Shown here: positions 20,048-29,164 of the stretch, piece after piece
Layout of the letters: each line of letters starts with the position of its first letter
How positions within the stretch are numbered: position 1 is the stretch's first letter
Source of the DNA: an uncultured Ramlibacter sp.
Lineage (GTDB): Bacteria > Pseudomonadota > Gammaproteobacteria > Burkholderiales > Burkholderiaceae_C
DNA length: 64,000 nt
Direction: 5' to 3'
Assembly: GCF_936925435.1 (NCBI RefSeq)
Contig: NZ_CAKZHQ010000044.1
Coordinates: 1-64,000 of the forward strand
Position numbers and translations under genes: made by a program
Notes under the pieces: generated by a model
Databases searched by the model: none
The model's input: the letters and a program-made list of their open reading frames with translations, nothing else
What the model was told of the DNA's origin: nothing

Positions 20048-22198
20048 TCAGCCATACGAAGGCTGGTGTTTGCCAAGCGCATCGCGCACGGCGGGGGCCA
20101 CGGCAAAGCCCGCTCCGTGGCGCTGCGCCAGGGCGTCGGCGCGCGCCAGAAAGGCATCGATGCCCATGCCGTAGATGAACTGCAGGGCGCCGCCGGTCCA
20201 GGCCGGAAAGCCGATGCCGAAGATGGAGCCGATGTTGGCGTCATGCACCGTCGTGAGCACGCCCTCGGACAGGCAGCGCGCCGTCTCCACCGCCTGGCGG
20301 AACAGCAGCCGGTCCTTGAGCTCCTGCATGTCCCATTGCGCATCGGCTTTCTCGAACAGAGGCTTGAGCTGCGGCCAGAGAAATTTCTTCGCGCCTTTTT
20401 CTTGCGGGTAGTCGTAGAAGCCGGCGCCTGCGGCGCGGCCGTTGCGGTCGAACTCCTTGACCATGCGCTCGACGATCAGCTCGCCCGGCGCGGCGATGTA
20501 GGTGCCGCCCTCGGCGCGCATGTCGGCACGGGTCTGGTCCAGCACATGGACCGACAAGGACAGGGCGGTCTCGTCCAGAACGGCCAGCGGGCCCACCGGC
20601 ATGCCGGCCTGGATGCCGGCTTGTTCCACGACGGCGGCGGGAATGCCTTCGCCCACCATGGCCGCGCCCTCCATCACGAAGGTGCCGAACACCCGGCTGG
20701 TGAAGAAGCCGCGCGCGTCGTTGACCACGATGGGGATCTTGCCCAGGGCCTGCACATAGTCGAAGGCGCGCGCCACGGTCTCGTCGTTGGTCTGCTTGCC
20801 GCGGATGATCTCCACCAGTTTCATCTTGTCGACGGGGCTGAAAAAATGGATGCCGACGAACTTGTCCGGCCGGGCACTGGCCTTGGCCAGTCCGGTGATG
20901 GGCAGGGTGGAGGTGTTGCTGGCGAAGAAGCCGCCGTCGGCCAGCTGGGGCTCGGCATCCTGTGTGACCCTGGCCTTGAGCTCGCGGTTCTCGAACACGG
21001 CCTCGATGATCAGGTCGCAGCCTTGCAGGTCGACGGACTTGTCAGTGGCCGTGATGCGCGCCAGCAGCTCGGCCTGGTCCTGCGCTCCCATGCGGCCCTT
21101 GGCTACGCGCGCCTGGGTGAGCTTGGCGCTGTAGGCCTTGCCGGCTTCGGCCTTGTCGGGCGTCACGTCCTTGAGCACGCTGGCGATGCCGCGGCTGGCC
21201 TGCGCATAGGCAATGCCCGCGCCCATCATGCCGGCACCCAGGATGCCGACCTTGCCCGGCTTCCACCTTGGCACGTCCTTGGGGCGCGACTGGCCGGACT
21301 TGATCGCGTTCATGTTGAAGAAGAACGTGTTGATCATGTTCTTGGCCACCGGGCTGACGATCAGCTTGGCCAGGTAGCGGCTTTCGATGCGCAAGGCGGT
21401 GTCGAAGTCGACCTGGGCGCCTTCGACCATGGCGGCCAGCGCGTATTCCGGCGCCGGATAGAGGCCGCGCGTCTTCTGCTTGAGAACGGCCGGCGCCACG
21501 CTCAGCATGCCGGCGATCTTGGGGTTGGCGGGCGTGCCGCCAGGCATCTTGTAGGCCTTGTCGTCCCAGGGGTGCTGGGTCTGCGGGTTGGCGGCGATCC
21601 AGGCCAGGGCGGCCGGACGCAGTGCCGCGGCGTCCGCCACCAGCGCGTGCACCAGGCCCAGCTCCAAGCCCTCGGCCGGGCTGAACAGTTTGCTCTCCAG
21701 GATGAAGGGCTGGGCGCCCATCAGGCCCAGCAGCCGCGTCATCTTGGTGATGCCCGACGCGCCCGGGATCAGGCCCAGGGTGATCTCGGGCAGTCCGAAC
21801 TGAATCTTCTTGTCGTTGACCGCCACGCGGTGGTGGCCGACCAGGGCCACTTCCCAGCCGCCGCCCAGGGCCGTGCCGTTGAGGCAGGACACGACGGGCT
21901 TGCCCAGGGTTTCCAGCGTGCGAAAGCACTTCTTGGTCTGCTCGATTTCGCGGAAAACCTGCGGCGCGTCGGCGGCCTGCAGCCGCATCGTGCCCTTGAG
22001 GTCGGCGCCGGCAAAGAAGGTGGTCTTGTTCGAGGCCAGCACGATGCCCTGGATCGCATCCTTGTCCTTGACGACTTGGGCCGTGACCTCGACCAGGTCG
22101 GTTTGCCATTGCGCGCACATGGTGTTGACCGGCGAGCCTTCCTCGTCGAAGGTGATGGTGGCGATGCCGTCTGCCAGTTCGTACTTGATCGTCTTCAT
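20048..22198 (-). CDS. fadJ: FadJ/FadB-like enoyl-CoA hydratase / 3-hydroxyacyl-CoA dehydrogenase
   Basis: A 716-residue multifunctional beta-oxidation enzyme. Residues about 1-190 form a crotonase domain (GADLKGTMRLQ, ALGGGWEVALVGHHR). NAD-binding begins at about 310 with VGILGAGMMGAGIAYAQ. The 3-hydroxyacyl-CoA dehydrogenase domain has GIHFFSPVDKMKLVEIIRG. It hydrates trans-2-enoyl-CoA and oxidises the 3-hydroxyacyl-CoA. Its ATG overlaps the thiolase stop by one base (TGATG), so the two subunits are coupled. Confidence 0.95.
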   Translation of the reverse strand: MKTIKYELADGIATITFDEEGSPVNTMCAQWQTDLVEVTAQVVKDKDAIQGIVLASNKTTFFAGADLKGTMRLQAADAPQVFREIEQTKKCFRTLETLGKPVVSCLNGTALGGGWEVALVGHHRVAVNDKKIQFGLPEITLGLIPGASGITKMTRLLGLMGAQPFILESKLFSPAEGLELGLVHALVADAAALRPAALAWIAANPQTQHPWDDKAYKMPGGTPANPKIAGMLSVAPAVLKQKTRGLYPAPEYALAAMVEGAQVDFDTALRIESRYLAKLIVSPVAKNMINTFFFNMNAIKSGQSRPKDVPRWKPGKVGILGAGMMGAGIAYAQASRGIASVLKDVTPDKAEAGKAYSAKLTQARVAKGRMGAQDQAELLARITATDKSVDLQGCDLIIEAVFENRELKARVTQDAEPQLADGGFFASNTSTLPITGLAKASARPDKFVGIHFFSPVDKMKLVEIIRGKQTNDETVARAFDYVQALGKIPIVVNDARGFFTSRVFGTFVMEGAAMVGEGIPAAVVEQAGIQAGMPVGPLAVLDETALSLSVHVLDQTRADMRAEGGTYIAAPGELIVERMVKEFDRNGRAAGAGFYDYPQEKGAKKFLWPQLKPLFEKADAQWDMQELKDRLLFRQAVETARCLSEGVLTTVHDANIGSIFGIGFPAWTGGALQFIYGMGIDAFLARADALAQRHGAGFAVAPAVRDALGKHQPSYG

Positions 22199-23406
22199 CA
22201 GATTCTTTCCACAATCGTCGCGATGCCCATGCCGCCGCCCACGCACAGCGTGGCCATGCCGTAGCGCAGCTTGCGCCGGTGCAACTCGTCGATCAGGGTG
22301 TTCAGAATCATGGCGCCGGTGGCGCCCAGGGGATGGCCCAGGGCGATGGCGCCGCCGTTGACGTTGACCTTGTCGTGCGGCACGCCCATCTCCTTCATGA
22401 AGCGCATGGGCACGGCGGCGAAGGCTTCATTGACCTCGAAAAGGTCGATCTGCTCAATCGTCAGGCCGGCCTTGGCCAGGGCCTTGCGCGCCGCCGGCAT
22501 GGGGCCGGTCAGCATGATGGTGGGGTCGGCGCCGGACAGGGCGGCGGCGACGATGCGGGCGCGCGGCGTGAAGCCGTGCGTCTTGCCGGCCTGCTCGCTG
22601 CCGATCAGCACGGCGGCGGCGCCGTCGACGATGCCCGAGGAGTTGCCTGCATGGTGGACGTGGTGGATGCGCTCGACCTGCGGGTAGCGGCTGATCGCCA
22701 CCTGGTCGAAGCCCATGGCGCCCAGTTGCTCGAAGGCCGGCTTCAGGGAGGCCAGGCCCTCCATGGTGGTGCGTGGCTTGATGAACTCGTCCTGCGCCAG
22801 GATGACCTGGTCCAGGAAGTCCTTGACCGGCACGACCGAGCCGGCAAAGAAGCCGCCCTCGCGGGCCCTGGCCGCGCGCTGTTGCGACTCCATGGCGAAG
22901 GCGTCCACGTCGTCGCGCGTGAAGCCTTCCAGCGTGGCGATCAGGTCGGCGCCTATGCCTTGCGGCACGAAGGATGTCGCCGAGTTGGTCTCCGGGTCCT
23001 GCGCCCAGGCGCCGCCGTCCGAGCCGATGGGCACGCGGCTCATGCTCTCGACGCCACCGGCAACGACCAGGTCTTCCCAGCCCGAGCGCACCTTTTGCGC
23101 TGCCATGTTCACAGCTTCCAGGCCGGAGGCGCAGAAGCGGTTGAGCTGCACGCCGGAGCAGCGCCAGTCCCAGCCGGCCTTGAGCGCCGCCACCTTGGCG
23201 ATCACCGAGCCCTGTTCGCCGATGGGCGAGACCACGCCCATGACCACGTCGTCCACCTGGCCGGTGTCGAAATCATTGCGACGCTGCAGTTCACCCAGCA
23301 CGCCGGCCAGCAGGTTGACCGGCTTGACCTCGTGCAGGCTGCCGTCCTTCTTGCCCTTGCCGCGCGGCGTGCGGATGGCGTCGTAGACAAAGGCTTCGGT
23401 CATCAT
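22198..23406 (-). CDS. fadA: Acetyl-CoA C-acyltransferase (FadA-type thiolase)
   Basis: A 402-residue thiolase, the last step of beta-oxidation. It has the active Cys in [12 protein letters not shown] (about residue 90), the His loop [15 protein letters not shown] and the C-terminal Cys in LCVGGGMG. It is translationally coupled to the FadJ-like gene and divergent from the dipeptidase and acyl-CoA dehydrogenase genes, the latter giving a third beta-oxidation enzyme in the locus. Confidence 0.95.
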   Translation of the reverse strand: MMTEAFVYDAIRTPRGKGKKDGSLHEVKPVNLLAGVLGELQRRNDFDTGQVDDVVMGVVSPIGEQGSVIAKVAALKAGWDWRCSGVQLNRFCASGLEAVNMAAQKVRSGWEDLVVAGGVESMSRVPIGSDGGAWAQDPETNSATSFVPQGIGADLIATLEGFTRDDVDAFAMESQQRAARAREGGFFAGSVVPVKDFLDQVILAQDEFIKPRTTMEGLASLKPAFEQLGAMGFDQVAISRYPQVERIHHVHHAGNSSGIVDGAAAVLIGSEQAGKTHGFTPRARIVAAALSGADPTIMLTGPMPAARKALAKAGLTIEQIDLFEVNEAFAAVPMRFMKEMGVPHDKVNVNGGAIALGHPLGATGAMILNTLIDELHRRKLRYGMATLCVGGGMGIATIVERI

Positions 23407-23493
23407 TGCTCTCCAGGCTGGGTGACAAAAGCCAGTATATTCATTTCACCAAGCAGACGCTTTGTAAAAATAGCGACAGCAGAAGGAGCTTCC

Positions 23494-24579
23494 ATGGTCT
23501 ATCCAGTGATGCAGCGCCGCGGCTTCGGACAGTGGGTGGCGGCCGCCGCCGCAGCTGCGGCGTGGCCGTCCTGGGGCCAGGAGGTCCGCAAGCCCTACCT
23601 GGCCGACATGCATTCGCACTACGGCATGTTCATGCCGCGTCCCTTTGGCCTGGACATGGCCAAACACATGCGGGAAACCGGCACCACGCTGCTGGCCTGG
23701 GCTGTCACCGACGACCACCGCTGGATCAGCAACAGCCCGCGCGGCTGGCAGCAGACCCGGCAGCCCCAGCCCGGCGAGCTGTGGGAGTCCTTCCAGAAGC
23801 GGCTGGCCGACAACCAGGCCAAGCTGCAGGGCTGGGGCCTGGCCAAGGCCCTGGTTCCGGCCGACGTGGACGCGGCGCTGGCCGGCGAGCCGCGCATTGT
23901 GCTGGCCACGGAAGCCGCCAACTTCCTGGAGGGCGATCCGGCGCGCGTGGCGCAGGCCCATGCCTGGGGCGTGCGCCACATGCAGATGGTGCATTTCATC
24001 CACGGGCCGCTGGGCGACCACCAGACGGCCGAACCCCGCCATGGCGGCCTGGCGCCGGCGGGCGCCAAGGTGATCGCCGCCTGCAAGCAGCACGGCATCG
24101 TGGTCGACCTCGCGCACAGCACGGCCGCGTTTGTCGATGGCGCGCTCGACGCCAGCGATGCCGCCATGGTGTGGTCGCATTCCTGGATCAGCCCGCAGGG
24201 CGGCAACTGGCAGGACCCGGGCTATATCGCGCGTTCGCTGTCGCTGGCGTCGGCCCGCAAGATCGCTGCGCGCGGCGGCGCCGTCGGCCTGTGGAGCGTG
24301 CGGGTCAACCGCGACCCGGCCTATCCGGTCCACAACGTCAAGACCTTCGCCGATGAGATGCTGCGCATGGCTGACCTGGTCGGGCCCGAGCACGTGGCTT
24401 TCGGCACCGACATGGAAGGCGCAGGCTCCGGCCCCATCCTGCACAACTACGCGGACCTGCGCGACGTGGCCGACAACCTGGTCCAGCGCGGCGTGGCGCA
24501 GGCCACCCTGCACGCCATCTTCATCGGCAACTACGCCCGCATCCTCAAGGCCGCCATGCACGGCGCCAGCACAACCTGA
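23494..24579 (+). CDS. Exported membrane dipeptidase (peptidase M19)
   Basis: A 361-residue renal dipeptidase-like zinc hydrolase. The metal motif HSH in YLADMHSHYGMF, the later GIVVDLAHS and AFGTDMEGAG fit the family. The N-terminus has a twin arginine (MQRRGFGQW) followed by a long Ala stretch and a WGQE cleavage site, suggesting Tat export to the periplasm. It hydrolyses dipeptides or related amides. An AGAAGGAG site sits before the ATG. It starts a two-gene run with the acyl-CoA dehydrogenase. Confidence 0.87.
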   Translation: MVYPVMQRRGFGQWVAAAAAAAAWPSWGQEVRKPYLADMHSHYGMFMPRPFGLDMAKHMRETGTTLLAWAVTDDHRWISNSPRGWQQTRQPQPGELWESFQKRLADNQAKLQGWGLAKALVPADVDAALAGEPRIVLATEAANFLEGDPARVAQAHAWGVRHMQMVHFIHGPLGDHQTAEPRHGGLAPAGAKVIAACKQHGIVVDLAHSTAAFVDGALDASDAAMVWSHSWISPQGGNWQDPGYIARSLSLASARKIAARGGAVGLWSVRVNRDPAYPVHNVKTFADEMLRMADLVGPEHVAFGTDMEGAGSGPILHNYADLRDVADNLVQRGVAQATLHAIFIGNYARILKAAMHGASTT

Positions 24580-24594
24580 ACCCGGAGACACAGC

Positions 24595-25758
24595 ATGATC
24601 GAACGCACGCTTTTCAACAGCGACCACGAGGCCTTCCGCGATGCCTTCCGCAGGTTCTGCGACAAGGAGATCGCGCCCCACCATGCGGCCTGGGAGGAGC
24701 AGGGCTATGTCGACCGCGAGGTCTGGACCAAGGCCGGCGAGAACGGCTTTCTGTGCATGACCATGCCGCAGGAATACGGCGGATCGGGTGCCGACAAGCT
24801 GTACTCGGTGGTGCAGATGGAGGAGCTGGCGCGTGGTGGCTGGTCTGGCATCGGCTACAGCCTGCACAGCGAGATCGTCGCTCCCTACATCCTGCACTAC
24901 GGCACCGAGGAGCAGAAACAACGCTACCTGCCCAAGCTGGCCAGCGGCGAGATGGTGGGCGCCATCGCCATGAGCGAACCGGCCGCAGGCAGTGACCTGC
25001 AAGGCGTCAAGAGCACGGCCATCAAACAGGCCGATGGCAGCTACCTGCTCAATGGCAGCAAGACCTTCATCACCAACGGCTGGCACGCCGACCTGGTGGT
25101 GGTGGTGGCCAAGACGCAGCCCGACGCCGGCGCCAAGGGCACGAGCCTGCTCATCGTCGAGCGCGGCATGGCCGGCTTCGAGACAGGCAAGCGCCTGAAG
25201 AAGCTGGGCCTCAAAGCCCAGGACACCTCGGAGCTGTTCTTCGACAACGTGCGTGTGCCGGCGCACAACCTGCTGGGCGGGCCGGCCTTCGAGAACAAGG
25301 GTTTCATCTGCCTGATGGAGCAGCTGCCCTGGGAGCGCATGCAGATCTCGGTGACCGCTGTTGCCTCGGCCCAGGCCGCGATCGACTGGACCGTGCAGTA
25401 CGTTTTGGAGCGCAAGGTCTTCGGCCAGCCGGTGGCGGCCTACCAGAACACCCGCTACAAGCTTGCCGAGCTGCAGACCGAGGTGCAGGTGGCCCAGGTC
25501 TTCGTCGACAAGTGCAACGAGCTGGTGGTGCAGGGCAAGCTGGACACGGCCACGGCCAGCATGGCCAAGTACTGGACCACCGACCTGCAGTGCAAGGTGA
25601 TGGACGAGTGCGTGCAGCTGCATGGCGGCTACGGCTACATGTGGGAGTACCCCATCACGCGGGCCTATGCCGATGCCCGTGTGCAGCGCATCTACGGCGG
25701 CACCAACGAGATCATGAAGGAAGTGATCTCGCGGTCCATGGGCCTGGGCGCGCGCTAG
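24595..25758 (+). CDS. Acyl-CoA dehydrogenase
   Basis: A 387-residue FAD enzyme catalysing alpha,beta-oxidation of acyl-CoA. Signature regions are IAMSEPAAGSDLQGVKST (FAD contact) and the C-terminal HGGYGYMWEYPITRAYADAR. The catalytic base should be the Glu in IYGGTNEIMKE. The acyl specificity (short, medium or branched) cannot be fixed by eye. It is 15 nt after the dipeptidase gene and near the divergent fadJ/fadA pair. Confidence 0.95.
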   Translation: MIERTLFNSDHEAFRDAFRRFCDKEIAPHHAAWEEQGYVDREVWTKAGENGFLCMTMPQEYGGSGADKLYSVVQMEELARGGWSGIGYSLHSEIVAPYILHYGTEEQKQRYLPKLASGEMVGAIAMSEPAAGSDLQGVKSTAIKQADGSYLLNGSKTFITNGWHADLVVVVAKTQPDAGAKGTSLLIVERGMAGFETGKRLKKLGLKAQDTSELFFDNVRVPAHNLLGGPAFENKGFICLMEQLPWERMQISVTAVASAQAAIDWTVQYVLERKVFGQPVAAYQNTRYKLAELQTEVQVAQVFVDKCNELVVQGKLDTATASMAKYWTTDLQCKVMDECVQLHGGYGYMWEYPITRAYADARVQRIYGGTNEIMKEVISRSMGLGAR

Positions 25759-25775
25759 GGGCCAAACGGCCGCGC

Positions 25776-25803
25776 TTGACAGCCGGCGGCGGCAGGCTAT
25801 ACT
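25776..25803 (+). promoter_or_regulatory. Strong sigma-70-type promoter of the ArsR operon
   Basis: TTGACA and TATACT are separated by 16 bases, a near-consensus pair and rare in such GC-rich DNA. It starts 17 nt after the acyl-CoA dehydrogenase stop and about 30 nt before the first gene of the VOC-ArsR-MFS operon. Confidence 0.75.
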
Positions 25804-25804
25804 A

Positions 25805-25816
25805 AACCGTATGGTT
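25805..25816. promoter_or_regulatory. Probable ArsR operator
   Basis: AACC, 4 bases, GGTT lies immediately after the -10 box, where a repressor would block initiation. ArsR regulators associated with SRPBCC/VOC genes use comparable AACC-N4-GGTT sites in many proteobacteria (recalled pattern). The regulator is encoded three genes downstream. Confidence 0.55.
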
Positions 25817-25833
25817 AACTGATGGAGCCTGCC

Positions 25834-26328
25834 ATGCCCGCGATCCGCAAGATCAGCCCCTGCCTCTGGTTCGACAGCCAGGGCGAGGAGGCCGCCAACT
25901 TCTATGTCAGCGTTTTCAGGAATTCGAAGATCCTCAAGGTCAGCCGCTACACCGATGCCGGCAAGGAGATCCATGGCCGGCCCGCCGGCTCGGTGATGAC
26001 GGTGTTGTTCGAGCTGGAGGGCCAGACCTTCACTGCGCTCAACGGCGGCCCGATGTTCAAGTTCAACGAAGCCGTCTCGCTGCAGGTCGACTGCGCCGAC
26101 CAGGCCGAGGTCGATTACTACTGGGACAAGCTGTCGGCCGGCGGTGATCCCGGGGCCCAGCAGTGCGGCTGGCTCAAGGACAGGTTCGGGCTGTCCTGGC
26201 AGATCGTGCCCAATATCCTGGTCGACCTGGTTGGTGACGATTCCCCGGCGGCGCAGCGGACCCTCGCTGCCCTGCTGGAGATGCAAAAGCTCGACATCGC
26301 GCAACTCAAGAAGGCCCACCAGGGCTGA
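25834..26328 (+). CDS. VOC / PhnB-like (3-demethylubiquinone-9 methyltransferase-fold) protein
   Basis: A 164-residue vicinal-oxygen-chelate protein of the PhnB group: PCLWFDSQGEEAANFYVSVF at the start, then FTALNGGPMFKFNEAVSLQV and CGWLKDRFGLSWQIVP. These small cytoplasmic proteins bind or modify small molecules and have no general activity. I use the ATG at 25834 because a GGAG lies 6 nt upstream; an ATG at 25822 is in frame. It is the first gene after the ArsR-type promoter and operator. Confidence 0.87.
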   Translation: MPAIRKISPCLWFDSQGEEAANFYVSVFRNSKILKVSRYTDAGKEIHGRPAGSVMTVLFELEGQTFTALNGGPMFKFNEAVSLQVDCADQAEVDYYWDKLSAGGDPGAQQCGWLKDRFGLSWQIVPNILVDLVGDDSPAAQRTLAALLEMQKLDIAQLKKAHQG

Positions 26329-26332
26329 CACC

Positions 26333-26806
26333 ATGATCGACACACCTGAAATCACCAGCGTCCCTGCCCAGCCCATCGCCGTCATCCGGCTGACCGTGCC
26401 CTGCGCCGACATGCCCAAGGTCATGGGACCGGGCATCAGCGAATTGATGGCGGCCGTGGCGGCGCAGGGCATTGCCGTCACCGGCCCCTGGTTCACCCAC
26501 CATTTGCGCCGTCCCACCGACAGCTTCGATTTCGAAATCGGTGTGCCGGTGGCCTCGTCGGTGCAGCCCGCGGGCCGCGTCGCGCCCAGCCAGTGGCCGG
26601 CCATGACGGTGGCGCGCACAGTCTTGCACGGCAACTACGACGGCCTGGCCGGCGCGTGGGGCGAGTTCGGTGCCTGGGTCGATGGACAAGGCCGCCAATG
26701 CGCCGCCGACTTCTGGGAGGTCTACAGCAAGGGCCCCGAATCCAGCAGCAATCCGGCCGACTGGCGCACCCAACTGAACCGGCCCTTGCTGGACCGCGCC
26801 GCATGA
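26333..26806 (+). CDS. GyrI-like / effector-binding domain protein
   Basis: A 157-residue protein resembling GyrI-like small-molecule binding (SRPBCC-unrelated AraC effector) domains: GPWFTHHLRRPTDSFDFEIG and VLHGNYDGLAGAWGEF. It has no DNA-binding part. It starts 4 nt after the VOC gene, and its stop overlaps the ArsR start (ATGA). Within this operon it may bind the same toxic ligand that the efflux pump removes; that is inference. Confidence 0.78.
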   Translation: MIDTPEITSVPAQPIAVIRLTVPCADMPKVMGPGISELMAAVAAQGIAVTGPWFTHHLRRPTDSFDFEIGVPVASSVQPAGRVAPSQWPAMTVARTVLHGNYDGLAGAWGEFGAWVDGQGRQCAADFWEVYSKGPESSSNPADWRTQLNRPLLDRAA

Positions 26807-27255
26807 AGGGCGCCGCCATACACGACGACGCCACCCTGGACAAGGTGTTCTGGGCGCTGTCGGATGTGACCCGGCGTCAGGTATTGCAGACGCTGGAGCA
26901 GGGCGGTTCCACAGTGACCGAGCTGGCCGGGCCGCATGGCATGTCGCTGCCCGGCTTCATGAAGCACCTGCGGGTGCTGGAAGATGCCGGCCTGGTCACG
27001 CGCAGCAAGGAGGGCCGGGTCGTCAGCTGCGAGCTGGCCGCCCAACCCATGCAGGAGGCTGCGATGTGGCTGTCCCGCTATTCGAAATTCTGGAACGACA
27101 GGCTCGATGCACTCGGCCGCTATCTGTACCACCAGGAGGAAGTCGAACCATGGCCCAAGGCCCCGTCCAGCAGCAAGTCGAACTCCGCCTCTCCCGCAGC
27201 TACCCCGTCGAGCCCGCCAAAGTCTGGCGCGCGTGGACCGAGCCGCAAGCGCTAG
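26803..27255 (+). CDS. ArsR-family transcriptional regulator
   Basis: A 150-residue winged-helix repressor. It opens DATLDKVFWALSDVTRRQVL and has the recognition region GMSLPGFMKHLRVLEDAGLV. No metal-binding Cys cluster is visible, so it is of the non-metal type seen with SRPBCC partners. The ordered domain ends by about residue 115; the last 35 residues are Ser/Pro/Lys-rich and encoded by DNA that overlaps the next gene by 106 bp. It probably represses the promoter upstream of this operon. Confidence 0.88.
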   Translation: MKGAAIHDDATLDKVFWALSDVTRRQVLQTLEQGGSTVTELAGPHGMSLPGFMKHLRVLEDAGLVTRSKEGRVVSCELAAQPMQEAAMWLSRYSKFWNDRLDALGRYLYHQEEVEPWPKAPSSSKSNSASPAATPSSPPKSGARGPSRKR

Positions 27256-27602
27256 CGGCCTGGTTCGGACCGGGTGAGCCGAACTCCGTCACCCGCGCTG
27301 AAATGGATGTGCAGGTCGGCGGTCGTTACCACATCGCTTTCCGCACCCAGGATGGCGAAGAACACGATGTCTCCGGCGTCTACCAGGAGGTGGAGCCGCA
27401 GCGCAAGCTGGTCTTCAGCTGGGCCTGGAAGAGCACGCCGCAGCGGGTCTCGCTGGTGACGGTGGAACTGCGGCCGACGGCGCAGGGCACGCAGTTGGAC
27501 TTCCTGCACGAGCGTTTCTTCGATGTCGACGCACGCGACGGCCACAGGCGCGGCTGGAGCGCCAGCTTCGACAAGCTCGACAAGGTGATGGCCACGCCAT
27601 GA
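27150..27602 (+). CDS. SRPBCC / AHSA1-like lipid- or ligand-binding protein
   Basis: A 150-residue START-like protein: SRSYPVEPAKVWRAWTEPQA, AAWFGPGEPNSVTRAEMDV and VTVELRPTAQGTQLDFLHERF are typical of the activator-of-Hsp90-like group that accompanies ArsR regulators. It probably binds a hydrophobic ligand. A GGAGGA site precedes its ATG, which lies inside the ArsR gene. Its stop overlaps the MFS start (ATGA). Confidence 0.87.
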   Translation: MAQGPVQQQVELRLSRSYPVEPAKVWRAWTEPQALAAWFGPGEPNSVTRAEMDVQVGGRYHIAFRTQDGEEHDVSGVYQEVEPQRKLVFSWAWKSTPQRVSLVTVELRPTAQGTQLDFLHERFFDVDARDGHRRGWSASFDKLDKVMATP

Positions 27603-29128
27603 GCCATCCCACAAGCGCTTCTGCACGTGCCGGCCGCCGCGAGTGGACCGGGCTGGCGGTGATCGCCTTGCCCTGCATGCTGTATTCGATGGACCTGACG
27701 GTGCTGAACCTGGCCGTGCCGGCACTGTCGGCGGACCTTCAGCCCACGAGCGCGCAGTTGCTGTGGATCGTCGACATCTATGGCTTCCTGGTGGCCGGCT
27801 CGCTCATCACCATGGGCACGCTGGGTGACCGCATCGGCCGGCGCAAGCTGCTGCTGATCGGCGCCGCTGCGTTCGGCCTTGCATCGGTGCTGGCGGCCTT
27901 GGCCAACAGCGCCAACATGCTGATCGCGGCGCGTGCCGTGCTGGGCGTGGCCGGTGCGACGCTGGCGCCATCCACGCTTTCGCTGATCCGCAACATGTTC
28001 CTGGACCCGCGCCAGCGGTCGATTGCCATCGGCATCTGGATCGCCAGCTTCTCAGCCGGCGGCGCGTTAGGCCCTGTGCTGGGTGGCGTGGTGCTGGCGC
28101 ACTTCAGCTGGGGTGCGGTTTTCCTGCTGGCGGTGCCGGTGATGGTCCTGCTGCTGGTGCTGGGCCCCTTGCTGCTGCCCGAGTTCAAGGACCCCAACGC
28201 CGGCCGGCTGGACCTGCCCAGCGCCGCGCTGTCGCTGGCGGCGGTGCTGGCCGTCATCTACGGCATCAAGCGCCTGGCCGAAGCTGGCTGGGCCTGGTCG
28301 CCCCTGCTGGCAGTTGTCGCCGGCGCCGTGCTGGGCGCGCTCTTTCTGCGGCGCCAGGGCCGGCTGGAAGACCCGTTGATCGACACGCGCCTGTTTCGCT
28401 CGCCTGCTTTCAGCGCGGCGCTGGCGATCAACATCCTGGGTTTCTTCGCCATGTTCGCGGCCTTCTTCTACGTCGCCCAATACCTGCAGCTGGTGCTGGG
28501 GATGGGACCGATCGAGGCCGGCCTGTGGAGCGTGCCCTCGGCGCTGGCTTTCACCGTCGGCTCCATGGTGGCGCCCGCCATCGGCCACCGCTTCCGTCCG
28601 GCCTGGGTCATGGCCGCCGGCCTGGCTTTTTCGGCCCTGGGTTTTCTGATGCTCAGCCAGGTCACGCTGCAGTCGCCACTGGCCCTGCTGGTGGCCGGCT
28701 CCATGGTGTTCTCGCTGGGCCTGACGCCGGTGGTCAGCCTGACCACCGACCTGCTGATGGGCGCTGCGCCGCCGGAGCGGGCCGGGTCTGTGGCCGCCAT
28801 CTCGGAGACCAGCTCTGAATTCGGCGGTGCGCTGGGCATTGCGGTGCTGGGCAGCGTGGCCACCGCCGCTTACCGCAGCCACATCACCCAGGCCATGCCA
28901 TCGGGCCTGTCGCCGCAGGCCACCGAGGCCGCGCAAGGCACAGCCGGTGCTGCCATTGCCCTGGCCCAGGAGCTGCCGCAAGCCCTGGGCGCGCAGCTGC
29001 TGGGTGCCGCGCGCGAAGCCTTCCTCCACGGCCTGCAGCTCAGTGCCGCGATCAGTGCGGCCGTGCTTGTGGCGGCCTGCCTGCTCGCCGTCGTTGCGCT
29101 GCGGCGCGTGCGTCCGTCCGGCACCTGA
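27599..29128 (+). CDS. MFS multidrug efflux pump, DHA2 family (SmvA/QacA-like)
   Basis: A 509-residue, 14-TM drug:proton antiporter. Motif A appears as GTLGDRIGRRKLLL; motif D1 region is MDLTVLNLAVPALSADL. The pattern is closest to SmvA/LfrA-type pumps for cationic dyes and quaternary ammonium compounds. It is co-translated with the SRPBCC gene under the ArsR operon promoter, so the operon looks like a ligand-sensing and efflux unit. Confidence 0.9.
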   Translation: MSHPTSASARAGRREWTGLAVIALPCMLYSMDLTVLNLAVPALSADLQPTSAQLLWIVDIYGFLVAGSLITMGTLGDRIGRRKLLLIGAAAFGLASVLAALANSANMLIAARAVLGVAGATLAPSTLSLIRNMFLDPRQRSIAIGIWIASFSAGGALGPVLGGVVLAHFSWGAVFLLAVPVMVLLLVLGPLLLPEFKDPNAGRLDLPSAALSLAAVLAVIYGIKRLAEAGWAWSPLLAVVAGAVLGALFLRRQGRLEDPLIDTRLFRSPAFSAALAINILGFFAMFAAFFYVAQYLQLVLGMGPIEAGLWSVPSALAFTVGSMVAPAIGHRFRPAWVMAAGLAFSALGFLMLSQVTLQSPLALLVAGSMVFSLGLTPVVSLTTDLLMGAAPPERAGSVAAISETSSEFGGALGIAVLGSVATAAYRSHITQAMPSGLSPQATEAAQGTAGAAIALAQELPQALGAQLLGAAREAFLHGLQLSAAISAAVLVAACLLAVVALRRVRPSGT

Positions 29129-29164
29129 AGGTGCCGCCCTGCAACTCCCGACCAAGGAGATCAC

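Noticed and set aside
19760-22264. 834-residue plus-strand open frame
   Set aside because: It is antisense to the FadJ-like gene; composition is His/Gln/Gly-rich, typical of shadow frames.
23446-26634. 1062-residue minus-strand open frame
   Set aside because: It is antisense to dipeptidase, acyl-CoA dehydrogenase and VOC genes that have clear family motifs; long antisense frames are expected at this GC content.
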